Shown here in pieces: positions 1 through 5,538 of a stretch of DNA of 6,158 nt. The position numbers were made by a program, and so were the translations under genes. How positions within the stretch are numbered: position 1 is the first letter of the stretch; each line of letters opens with the position of its first letter. The notes beneath the pieces are model-generated. The model did not search any database. It was not told the origin of the DNA and saw nothing but the letters and a program-made list of their open reading frames with translations. This DNA is from Bacteroidota bacterium (lineage in GTDB: Bacteria; Bacteroidota; Ignavibacteria; Ignavibacteriales; Melioribacteraceae). The stretch spans positions 1-6,158 of the forward strand of contig JAMCSN010000320.1 of assembly GCA_023381535.1 (NCBI GenBank). Reading direction: 5' to 3'.

Positions 1-147
1 AGCAGAGATATTTATTCGGTGAAACTAGATGAAACGGATTTCACCAATATTAACGGTGGATACGGAGTGTTTGGTATTTATATGAGAACATACTGGGTTT
101 TCTTAATGCTGAAATACCATATAAAATATTTCATAGAAATATTTTAA
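1..147 (+). CDS. 3' end of an unrecognised protein gene (partial at the window edge)
   Basis: Frame 1 is open from the first base to a TAA at 145-147, giving 48 residues. The first 28 residues (SRDIYSVKLDETDFTNINGG, then YGVFGIYM) look like real protein. The F-x-N-I-x-G-G-Y-G-V-F-G pattern resembles the end of some exported or outer-membrane-associated Bacteroidota proteins, such as DUF4249-type lipoproteins; that is a weak impression from memory, not a match. After about residue 29 the composition becomes rich in Tyr, Phe, Ile and Lys (YWVFLMLKYH and onward). This could be a non-native tail created by a frameshift or a lost stop. The start lies outside the window. Function unknown. Confidence 0.45.
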   Translation, partial: SRDIYSVKLDETDFTNINGGYGVFGIYMRTYWVFLMLKYHIKYFIEIF

Positions 148-299
148 TGGTGGCTGAAAATTCAAACTAATTTAATAATGTGAACCAAACCCACAATCAA
201 CCGGACGCGTTTTTTCAGTACGGCAGTTGTACTGTTAGATATAATTATAACAATCGTACATGCCCTTTAGTTTGTCGAGCAGGCTGCTCGACAAACATT
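148..299. other. Intergenic gap between the partial gene and the permease remnant
   Basis: No convincing ORF. It holds a small inverted repeat CAGTAC (216-221) / GTACTG (229-234) with a 7-nt loop, preceded by a run of six T (210-215), and the perfect 12-bp hairpin at 270-296 listed separately. Neither is followed by a clear T-tract on either strand, so I do not call a textbook intrinsic terminator. The genes on the two sides converge here, so a bidirectional transcription stop would fit. Confidence 0.35.
270..296. repeat. Perfect 12-bp inverted repeat (hairpin) next to the permease-remnant stop
   Basis: The arms GTTTGTCGAGCA (270-281) and TGCTCGACAAAC (285-296) are perfect reverse complements around a 3-nt loop (GGC). 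The stem is very stable and sits 3 bases beyond the stop codon of the minus-strand permease remnant, between two converging genes. On the + strand it is followed by ATTTTATT; on the - strand no T-run follows. It could be a terminator-like hairpin or a copy of a dispersed extragenic palindrome. No such palindrome follows the intact permease copy, so the hairpin is not part of the duplicated unit. Confidence 0.6.
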
Positions 300-716
300 T
301 TATTCATCTTCAGTGTACGGAACCTTGCTTTCCTTTGTGAATGAAAAAAGAAACATCATCACAGCCAGCACAAAATATCCGATTGCGAATTGAAACGGTA
401 TCTGTTTGAGTTGTGCAGGCAATTGCCACGGCAAGTACATATTTCTATCCGGCATTGCCGAATGAATCAATCCGAAAAATGTTAACACCGCGCACAGTAT
501 CAAAAATGTTGATACTTTCCTTAACTGTCTATCAATTATTTGTGCAATGAACGTACCTCACAACATTGCCGTTAAGATGATTTCTGCCGGATATTTAAAA
601 ACGAAAATCATAATTTCAGCCAGGTAGGAGAGCACGGTTAAGTTATCGAATATCAATCCGAAAAATCCATTAAGATCGCCAACAGCAAACCAACTGTATT
701 TAAATTTCTATTCCAT
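300..716 (-). pseudogene. Decayed, internally deleted copy of the NCS2/AzgA-like permease at 3752-5347
   Basis: Read on the - strand from an ATG at 714-716, this region matches the first 47 residues of the intact permease and then its residues 441-531. The junction lies near 576-581 (KYPAEII joined to LTAML). The 393 missing codons (1,179 bp) are an exact multiple of three, so the frame is kept: 138 codons plus 393 gives the 531 of the intact copy. Two nonsense codons kill it: TAG at codon 3 (708-710, Lys AAG in the intact gene) and TGA at 558-560 (Trp446, TGG in the intact gene). It also has Gly-to-Glu and other changes. A TTG at 501-503 opens a 67-residue frame covering only the C-terminus, which is not a credible gene. 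Identity to the intact copy is about 89% in the 5' part and about 77% in the part of the 3' segment counted (370-431), apart from a 68-nt identical stretch at the very 3' end. No transport function is expected, since nearly the whole transmembrane core is gone. Confidence 0.92.
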
Positions 717-957
717 CGTTATTCCGCATTAAATTGAATTAATTGCAAATTACTTATAAAGAAGATTTTAGGAAATAACTTTTTTTTGTGAAATGATTTG
801 TCTCGACAATATGATATGTAAATGTCAATTACCGCTTTCAAACGGATGGAAAAGATGCAGAGCAAGAATCAATCTTAACGGCAAGTTCAAAAGTATTAAC
901 ACGGGGGAGATCTGATTCCCATACTTCGGGGGAATTGCTTTGATTTAATATAATTAT
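717..957. other. Gap: duplicated permease leader, then unassigned sequence up to the IS
   Basis: The first about 70 bases (717-786) align with the 5' leader of the intact permease (5348-5417). Both contain the segments TTATTCCGCATTAAAT and TTTTAGGAAATAA, so the duplication included upstream sequence. From about 790 the similarity stops. The rest holds no gene I can support. There is a 34-codon ATG frame at 811-915 with no supporting signals, a 6-bp stem ATTCCC (915-920) / GGGAAT (930-935), and a short palindrome TTGTC-TC-GACAA at 798-809. The sequence from the TGA at 941-943 to the IS would have been continuous with the dockerin-like ORF frame before IS insertion. Confidence 0.5.
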
Positions 958-964
958 TAAGTTA
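958..964. repeat. Left target-site duplication of the IS (TAAGTTA)
   Basis: The 7 bases directly before the left tip of the IS (ACCAGTTG) are TAAGTTA, identical to the 7 bases after the right tip. A 7-bp duplication lies within the range known for IS982-family elements. Its intactness indicates direct transposition into this place with no later rearrangement at the ends. Confidence 0.85.
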
Positions 965-981
965 ACCAGTTGTGTGAATTA
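965..981 (+). repeat. Left terminal inverted repeat of the IS982-family element
   Basis: ACCAGTTGTGTGAATTA pairs with the right end over 17 bp; the only mismatch is the fourth base (A here, C at the right end). This is the presumed transposase binding and cleavage site. Confidence 0.88.
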
Positions 982-1087
982 GAAAAAATAATTTAAACGA
1001 AAACGGCAAGAAAAGTGTTAGTGAAGCAGCGAACAAACACCAACAACTCCGCCAGAAAGCAGCGGACAGGTTTTCACGAGGCCGTTT

Positions 1088-2041
1088 ATGCACAATATAA
1101 AAAACACTTTTGATAAATTTTACAAAATTATTTTAGAAATACTTCAACCAGATATTGATAATCAAGGTAATTTCATCAAACCTGGTGTTGTTCCAAAGTT
1201 CTCCGACACCGAAGTTATTGCCTTAAGTCTTGCAAGCGAATGCTTATCGATTGATAGTGAAAATTATTTGTTTGGAAAACTAAGAACTGAATACCGCAAT
1301 GATTTTCCAAACCTAATAGACCGTAGCCAATATAATGTCAGAAGAAGAAAGTTGCTGCAACGAATAGAATTTGTAAGAGATAAAATGGCAAACAAACTCA
1401 TAAATCAAGAAAACATATTCATTGTTGATTCCATGCCAGTAGAAGTATGCAAACTCTCACGTTCTTCTCGCTCTAGAATTTGTAAAGAGAGTTTTGAAAC
1501 TGCACCAGACAAATGCTTTTGTTCGGCTCAAAACAGTTACTATTACGGCTACAAACTTCATGGCATTTGTTCTGCTGATGGTATTTTTAATTCTTTCGAT
1601 TTAACAAAAGCTTCGGTTCACGATATTCACTATCTTCAAGATGTTAAAGAACAAACCCGCCTAGACTCGGCGAGGCTGGTCACTAATGCATACTTACTTG
1701 GTGATAGAGCTTATCTATCAGAAAAAATACAGATTGATCTTTCCCGCTTAGACTCAGCGAGGCTAGTCTCTTACGCTAACATTAAACTCAATACTCCAAT
1801 GAGATGCAATCAACATGGTTATAGAAAACAACCTTTTCTTCTTCGTAAAGCAAGAAAAAGAATTGAAACTTTATTTTCCCAACTTTGCGATCAATTTATG
1901 ATTCGAAGAAATTATGCTAAATCTTTTGATGGTTTTAGAACTCGTATTCTTTCTAAGCTTACGGCTCTGACCATTTTACAGTTTATTAACAAATTCTTTA
2001 ACAACAAACCCGTTAACCATATTAAATATGCTCTCGCTTAA
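1088..2041 (+). CDS. IS982-family DDE transposase
   Basis: A 317-residue transposase that would cut and join the ends of the surrounding IS. The N-terminal part (about 1-100) is the helical IS982-type region (FSDTEVIALSLASECL at 38-53; RSQYNVRRRKLL at 79-90). The catalytic RNase H-like domain shows the first Asp in FIVDSMPVEVC (D114), the YYGYKLHG and DLTKASVHD motifs (152-179), the second Asp in LLGDRAYLS (D206) and the Glu in RKRIETLFSQL (E260). The C-terminus (SFDGFRTRILSKLTALTILQFINKF) is also typical. The ATG at 1088 is preceded by GAGG at 1078-1081 with a 6-base spacer, which supports this start. The stop lies inside the right inverted repeat. The odd feature is two in-frame copies of a GC-rich repeat, giving TRLDSARLVT at 190-199 and SRLDSARLVS at 219-228. 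These segments look foreign to the family and flank the second catalytic Asp. Both lie between conserved blocks, so the enzyme could tolerate them, but activity is uncertain. Confidence 0.93.
   Translation: MHNIKNTFDKFYKIILEILQPDIDNQGNFIKPGVVPKFSDTEVIALSLASECLSIDSENYLFGKLRTEYRNDFPNLIDRSQYNVRRRKLLQRIEFVRDKMANKLINQENIFIVDSMPVEVCKLSRSSRSRICKESFETAPDKCFCSAQNSYYYGYKLHGICSADGIFNSFDLTKASVHDIHYLQDVKEQTRLDSARLVTNAYLLGDRAYLSEKIQIDLSRLDSARLVSYANIKLNTPMRCNQHGYRKQPFLLRKARKRIETLFSQLCDQFMIRRNYAKSFDGFRTRILSKLTALTILQFINKFFNNKPVNHIKYALA
1655..1684 (+). repeat. In-frame palindromic repeat, copy 1, inside the transposase
   Basis: This 30-bp segment matches 1742-1771 at 25 of 30 positions, and the core (1656-1681) at 23 of 26. 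It encodes codons 190-199 (TRLDSARLVT). The part 1664-1681 can fold as GACT-c-GGC-gag-GCT-GGTC: 7 pairs including two G-T wobbles, one bulged C and a GAG loop. It is GC-rich against an AT-rich ORF. Confidence 0.75.
1742..1771 (+). repeat. In-frame palindromic repeat, copy 2, inside the transposase
   Basis: The second copy lies 87 bp downstream of the first, in the same codon phase, and encodes codons 219-228 (SRLDSARLVS). Its part 1751-1768 folds as GACT-c-AGC-gag-GCT-AGTC with 7 Watson-Crick pairs, one bulged C and a GAG loop. It separates the QIDL stretch from ANIKLNTPMR, which are closer together in family members as I remember them. Confidence 0.75.
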
Positions 2042-2055
2042 TTCACACAACGGGT
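2039..2055 (-). repeat. Right terminal inverted repeat of the IS982-family element
   Basis: Read on the - strand it is ACCCGTTGTGTGAATTA, matching the left end in 16 of 17 bases. It begins with the TAA stop codon of the transposase. Confidence 0.88.
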
Positions 2056-2062
2056 TAAGTTA
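2056..2062. repeat. Right target-site duplication of the IS (TAAGTTA)
   Basis: Identical to positions 958-964 and directly next to the right tip GGGT. Removing the IS and one copy of this heptamer restores the pre-insertion sequence. Confidence 0.85.
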
Positions 2063-2083
2063 AATTCATATCGTAATAACGGG

Positions 2084-2302
2084 GTGATTGACGTGGGGTA
2101 CCGAAACAAAATAACTCTCATGATTGGTGATTCGCTAACACCCGATAACGAAAAATACTACGACTCAATCCCTTCGCTTCTTGAGAAAAAATATCTAAAG
2201 ACAATCTACAAATGTCACGATTGTGCCGGCACTTTAACTGGCGGCGATATTGACGGCGATGGAAAAATTACCGTTCTCGACCTTGACTATGTAATCCATT
2301 GA
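2084..2302 (+). CDS. Short ORF ending in one dockerin-like calcium loop; probable gene fragment
   Basis: The frame runs 72 codons from GTG at 2084 (an ATG alternative lies at 2120, giving 60 residues); neither start has a clear Shine-Dalgarno. Residues 55-66 (DIDGDGKITVLD) are a textbook dockerin/EF-hand calcium loop, with Asp at loop positions 1, 3, 5 and 12, followed by the start of the usual helix (LDYVIH). A CHDC motif lies at 44-47. Type I dockerin domains have two such repeats and usually sit at the C-terminus of large exported proteins; here only the first loop is present and the stop TGA follows at once. There is no signal peptide or catalytic domain. Before the IS inserted, the frame extended left only to a TGA at 941-943, so the IS did not simply cut a long gene in this frame. 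I read it as the degraded 3' stump of an exported dockerin-bearing protein; a real small protein is less likely. Confidence 0.5.
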   Translation: MIDVGYRNKITLMIGDSLTPDNEKYYDSIPSLLEKKYLKTIYKCHDCAGTLTGGDIDGDGKITVLDLDYVIH

Positions 2303-2343
2303 ATGTTTCGTTTTTGGTTTTGTACTTGTTGTCATAAAACTCA

Positions 2344-2350
2344 AGGAGAG
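2344..2350 (+). promoter_or_regulatory. Strong ribosome-binding site of cfa
   Basis: AGGAGAG, 4 bases before the ATG at 2355, is the best Shine-Dalgarno in the window and fixes the cfa start. The permease and aminotransferase starts have only weak sites. I see no convincing promoter in the 52-base gap upstream. Confidence 0.7.
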
Positions 2351-2354
2351 CATT

Positions 2355-3476
2355 ATGAAAAATCAAAAGTACAAGAATCTGCTTGAAGAACTTCTTTCAT
2401 TAGCCGACATAAAAATCAACGGTAATCGTTCAACTGATATACAAGTTTTCGACGAGAGATTTTACAAAAGAGCGATCACCGAAGTCGAGTTGGGTCTCGG
2501 CGAATCGTACATGGACGGATGGTGGGACGCCGAAAACCTGGATGAAACGATTTTCAAAATATTGCGTGCCGATCTTCAAAATAAAGTGAAACACAATTAC
2601 AAAATTGCTTTGCAGCTTGCCGGTTTCCGGCTGATCAACATGCAGGCACGTCGCAGAGCGTTTATCATCGGCGAGCGACATTATGATTTGGGAAACGAAC
2701 TTTTCAAGAGTATGCTGGATAAGCGGATGAACTACAGCTGTGCATATTGGAAAAATTCTTCCAACCTGGATGAAGCGCAGGAAAACAAGCTCGAGTTGAT
2801 TTGTAAAAAGATTTATATCGAGCCCGGAATGCGGGTGCTTGATATTGGATGCGGATGGGGCGCATTCGGAAAGTATGCCGCGGAAAAATATAACGCTCAA
2901 GTTGTAGGTGTTACCGTTTCCAAAGAACAAGTTCAGCTTGGAAAAGAATTGTGCAAAGGTTTGCCGGTTGAATTCAGATTGCAAGACTATCGGCAAATCA
3001 ATGAGCCCTTCGATAGGATAGTTTCAGTTGGAATGATTGAGCATGTGGGCTACAAAAATTATAGAGAATATTTTGCTATAGCCAACAAATGTTTGAAAGA
3101 CACAGGTTTATTTTTGCTTCACACAATCGGTGAGATACGCTCGGTAAAAAGTTCGGACGCTTGGACTCATAAATATATTTTCCCGAATGGAATGCTTCCT
3201 TCGGTTGCACAGTTGGGCAAAGCAATGGAAGGGTTGTTTGTGATGGAAGACTGGCATAACATCGGCGCCGATTACGATAAAACATTGATGGCATGGTATA
3301 ACAATTTCTCAAACGCATGGGATATAATTAAACATCTTTACAATGACAGATTTTTCAGAATGTGGAAATATTTTTTGCTTTCTAGTGCCGGAGCTTTCCG
3401 CGCAAGAAGAAATCAATTGTGGCAAATTGTTTTATCCAAGAACGGATTAGTCGGAGGATATAATTCGATTAGATAA
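2355..3476 (+). CDS. cfa: Cyclopropane-fatty-acyl-phospholipid synthase
   Basis: The 373-residue enzyme transfers a methylene from S-adenosylmethionine to the cis double bond of unsaturated acyl chains in membrane phospholipids, making cyclopropane rings. It acts at the inner face of the cytoplasmic membrane. It is close in length to E. coli Cfa (382). The N-terminal lipid-contacting domain (1-about 95) includes LGLGESYMDGWWD (47-59). The methyltransferase domain has the SAM loop VLDIGCGWGAFG (161-172), then VVGVTVSKEQ (183-192), QDYR (210-213), VSVGMIEHVGYKNY (223-236), LLHTIG (254-259), THKYIFPNGMLPSV (271-284) and MEDWHNIGADYDKTLMAWY (297-315). Counterparts of the E. coli bicarbonate-site residues Cys139, Glu239, His266, Ile268 and Tyr317 are all present here as C129, E229, H256, I258 and Y307. 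Cys354 of E. coli is Ser344 here. The gene stands alone behind a strong Shine-Dalgarno and converges on the permease. The dockerin stump upstream is unrelated in function. Confidence 0.96.
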   Translation: MKNQKYKNLLEELLSLADIKINGNRSTDIQVFDERFYKRAITEVELGLGESYMDGWWDAENLDETIFKILRADLQNKVKHNYKIALQLAGFRLINMQARRRAFIIGERHYDLGNELFKSMLDKRMNYSCAYWKNSSNLDEAQENKLELICKKIYIEPGMRVLDIGCGWGAFGKYAAEKYNAQVVGVTVSKEQVQLGKELCKGLPVEFRLQDYRQINEPFDRIVSVGMIEHVGYKNYREYFAIANKCLKDTGLFLLHTIGEIRSVKSSDAWTHKYIFPNGMLPSVAQLGKAMEGLFVMEDWHNIGADYDKTLMAWYNNFSNAWDIIKHLYNDRFFRMWKYFLLSSAGAFRARRNQLWQIVLSKNGLVGGYNSIR

Positions 3477-3751
3477 CACACGAAACATTCCAGTTTTCGA
3501 TTGATAGTTTTGCACGATTGATTTATGTGACTCTTGGAAGAATCAACAAACATTTCATTGAAAGGAACGGGGGAAAAGAAACCTATGTTTCTAGTCGGCT
3601 TACCGATAAATGCATGAAGAAGCTGCTAGTCTACAAAATACTTAGACAGTAAGACTCAAAGATATAAGCACTTCAGAATTACCGGCAGCAAAACAAAAAT
3701 CTCCATTAGGCGCGACTAAAATAAATTCTATCGAGCCAATCTCTCAACCCA
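3477..3751. other. Convergent gap between cfa and the permease
   Basis: About 275 bases with no supportable gene in either direction. The clearest structure is an imperfect inverted repeat, CTAGTCGGCTT (3591-3601) against AAGCTGCTAG (3620-3629), with one bulge, one mismatched position and an 18-base loop. It is too loose and lacks the T-tract for a confident terminator. No similarity to the hairpin beyond the pseudogene copy (270-296) is evident. Confidence 0.4.
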
Positions 3752-5347
3752 TCATTCATCTTCAGTGTACGGAACCTTGCTTTCCTTTGTGAATGAAAAA
3801 AGAAACATCATCACAGCCAGCGCCAAATAACCAATTGCGAATTGATACGGTATTTGTTTAAGCTGAGTCGGAAGCTGCCACGGCAAATACATATTCCCAT
3901 CCGGCATTGCCGAATGAATCAATCCGAAAAAGGTTAGTACCGCACACAGTATCAAATAGGTTGATGCTTTCCTTAACTGTCTATCAATTATTTGAGCGAT
4001 GAACGCGCCCCATAGCATAGCAGTTAAAATAAAACCGTTTCCGAGCGCAACGGTTGTTAAAATTTCTGATAAACTTTTTCCAACAAGATTAAGCTGCGCG
4101 TTAAAAACATTTGGCGGAACGAACTCCGGGTTGGATAATTTTAACTGAACCATTCTGGCAACGACGGGAAAGAATGCGAACGCAACTGCCGGCATGTGCT
4201 GTTTGGGACAAGCTTTGAATGCCTGCACCATTATATCGAGCGCTACAAAAATTAGAATCGGGGCAAGAACCGCCCGCGGAATTAATTCAACAATAAAAGA
4301 AACGTAGCCTAAAATTCCACCGAGTCCAACGAAGATTCCGGTGAGCAAAGTGTATCCGGCTTTGCTGCCCATCGATTTGTACGCAGGCTGTCCGATGTAA
4401 GGTGTAGTTTGAGCAACACCGCCGAAAATTCCGGCGATTAAAGTTGACAGCGCTTCGGTAAGTAGAATATTTCTTGTATTGTAATCATCGCCGGCAACTC
4501 TAGCGCTTTCCGTTACGTTAATACCGCCGACGATTGTGAGCAGCGCAAATGGAAATGATATCGGAAGATATTTCAGCGCTTCGGAGAAACCCGCGACGAA
4601 TCCAAGGTTAGGTACCGGAATTCCAAGGTAAAGATTTCCAGACGGCGCAGAGTAATTGACGCCTAGAATTCCTGAAGGAGCCAGCAAATAATAAATTACT
4701 GAACCTATCACAACTGCAAGAAGAACGCCGGGAAACTTGAAAGGCAGATCGATCTTGGCAATCAAATTGTAAATGATAATGCCCAGTGCAATCATGCCGA
4801 TGATAGGCATTCCGAAAATATCAACGAGAGGAATAAAACCAATTAGCGCCAAACCGATTCCGGCAAGACTGCCGAGTAATCCCGCTTGCGGAACAATTTT
4901 CTGAACCCACTTGCCGATGAAGGAAAAAACCAATTTAATAAAACCGATTATCACCATCGTTGCCATGCCGATATACCACGTCATCATCGCTGCGTCGTAT
5001 TCACTCATACCTTTTGATTTTAAATAGATGAACGAAGGACCAAGAACGGTTAGCGCGATACCGATTGTTGACGGTGTGTCGAGACCGAGAGGCATTGCAG
5101 TTACTTTGTCGCTCTTCAATTTTTTTGCGAGCCGAAAAGCCATGATAGTGTAAACAACATCGCCGAAGAGAACTCCTAGCGCGGTTCCGGGAAGCATTTT
5201 TGTGAAGATGATTTCTGCCGGATATTTGAAAACGAAAATCATTATTCCAGCCAGGTAAGAGAGCACGGTTAAATTATCGAACATCAATCCGAGAAATCCA
5301 TTGAGGTCGCCGATTGCAAACCAGCGGTATTTAAATTTCTTTTCCAT
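3752..5347 (-). CDS. Multi-pass permease, NCS2/AzgA-like (putative nucleobase-type transporter)
   Basis: A 531-residue inner-membrane protein with roughly a dozen or more hydrophobic segments separated by short loops. The order and motifs recall the nucleobase:cation symporter-2 fold: GDLNGFLGLMFDN near the N-terminus (13-25), a polar stretch VTAMPLGLDTPST (82-94), and the region LLTIVGGINVTESARVAGDD then YNTRNILLTEALSTLIAGIF (269-308). That last region plus VAQTTPYIGQPAYKSMGSKAG (311-331) matches the segment which in NCS2/AzgA transporters lines the substrate site. The substrate cannot be read from sequence; purine, uracil, xanthine or another small solute are all possible. The ATG at 5345-5347 is favoured because the same start and leader are conserved in the duplicate at 300-716; the upstream site (GGAAT at 5352-5356) is weak. 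The C-terminus is charged and cytosolic-looking (TKESKVPYTEDE). The gene diverges from the aminotransferase and converges on cfa. No frameshift is seen. Confidence 0.8.
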   Translation of the reverse strand: MEKKFKYRWFAIGDLNGFLGLMFDNLTVLSYLAGIMIFVFKYPAEIIFTKMLPGTALGVLFGDVVYTIMAFRLAKKLKSDKVTAMPLGLDTPSTIGIALTVLGPSFIYLKSKGMSEYDAAMMTWYIGMATMVIIGFIKLVFSFIGKWVQKIVPQAGLLGSLAGIGLALIGFIPLVDIFGMPIIGMIALGIIIYNLIAKIDLPFKFPGVLLAVVIGSVIYYLLAPSGILGVNYSAPSGNLYLGIPVPNLGFVAGFSEALKYLPISFPFALLTIVGGINVTESARVAGDDYNTRNILLTEALSTLIAGIFGGVAQTTPYIGQPAYKSMGSKAGYTLLTGIFVGLGGILGYVSFIVELIPRAVLAPILIFVALDIMVQAFKACPKQHMPAVAFAFFPVVARMVQLKLSNPEFVPPNVFNAQLNLVGKSLSEILTTVALGNGFILTAMLWGAFIAQIIDRQLRKASTYLILCAVLTFFGLIHSAMPDGNMYLPWQLPTQLKQIPYQFAIGYLALAVMMFLFSFTKESKVPYTEDE

Positions 5348-5417
5348 TGTTATTCCGCATTAAATAGTATGTAGTAGCAAGTTACTTAAAAAGAGAATTT
5401 TAGGAAATAAGTTTTTT
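5348..5417 (-). promoter_or_regulatory. Conserved 5' leader of the permease, shared with the pseudogene copy
   Basis: About 70 bases upstream of the permease ATG align with 717-786 upstream of the dead copy. Two blocks are especially alike: the start-proximal TTTAATGCGGAATAAC (- strand sense) containing the weak Shine-Dalgarno, and a distal TTATTTCCTAAAAT block. The middle is more diverged. Conservation of the outer block may mark promoter or mRNA leader sequence, but it could simply be the edge of the duplication. No clear -10/-35 pair was found. Confidence 0.4.
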
Positions 5418-5506
5418 CTATTGTAGAATTCTTTCGTGTTGAGTCTGATAAATACTTATCTGCCGGAATGTTTTCATTTACTAGGAGTAACTATCAAATA
5501 TTTTCC

Positions 5507-5535
5507 TTGACAGCTATAATTTAAAAACATAATTT
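5507..5535 (+). promoter_or_regulatory. Candidate sigma70-like promoter for the aminotransferase gene
   Basis: TTGACA at 5507-5512 is a perfect -35 hexamer; with a 17-base spacer, TAATTT at 5530-5535 is a fair -10. Transcription would start about 90 bases before the aminotransferase ATG. If the host belongs to Bacteroidota proper, its main sigma factor may prefer a different consensus, so this match could be accidental in AT-rich DNA. Confidence 0.4.
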
Positions 5536-5538
5536 ACA

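Larger units (their letters stand above)
965..2055 (+). mobile_element. Complete IS982-family insertion sequence, 1,091 bp
   Basis: The element is bounded by 17-bp inverted repeats. The left end (965-981) reads ACCAGTTGTGTGAATTA and the right end, reverse-complemented (2039-2055), reads ACCCGTTGTGTGAATTA, one mismatch. Tips beginning ACC are usual for IS982. A 7-bp target duplication flanks both ends. A single transposase ORF (1088-2041) fills most of the element, and its TAA stop lies inside the right repeat. The roughly 105 bases before the ORF carry no other gene. Size is close to the about 1 kb usual for the family, slightly enlarged by two internal repeat insertions. With intact ends and a full-length ORF the element may still be active. 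Confidence 0.92.

Noticed and set aside
210..234. T-run plus CAGTAC / GTACTG hairpin as an intrinsic terminator.
   Set aside because: The T-run precedes rather than follows the stem on the + strand, and becomes an A-run after the stem on the - strand.
300..503. A 67-codon minus-strand frame starting with TTG as a stand-alone small membrane protein.
   Set aside because: It is only the C-terminus of the dead permease copy, cut off by the TGA at 558-560; the TTG corresponds to an internal Leu codon of the intact gene and has no ribosome-binding site.
811..915. A 34-codon + strand frame (begins MICKCQLPLSNGWKRC) between the permease remnant and the IS.
   Set aside because: No ribosome-binding site, no recognisable family and too short to judge; possibly a scrap of an older gene.
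915..935. ATTCCC / GGGAAT stem with a 9-base loop as a terminator.
   Set aside because: Only 6 bp and no T-tract follows; no gene clearly ends before it.
978..1100. An open + strand frame in the IS leader (contains NENGKKSVSEAANKHQQLRQ) that overlaps the transposase start out of frame.
   Set aside because: It lacks a start codon and has no known counterpart; IS982 elements use a single ORF, so this is likely chance openness.
1655..1771. The paired repeat as a miniature CRISPR-like array.
   Set aside because: Only two copies, imperfect, lying inside an open reading frame in the same codon phase; no cas genes in the window.
2430..2996. A 188-codon minus-strand frame antisense to cfa.
   Set aside because: It is a shadow of the strongly conserved cfa reading frame; its translation has no recognisable motif and no start signal.
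3076..3318. An 80-codon minus-strand frame antisense to cfa.
   Set aside because: Shadow frame inside cfa, with no start signal and no protein-like motif.
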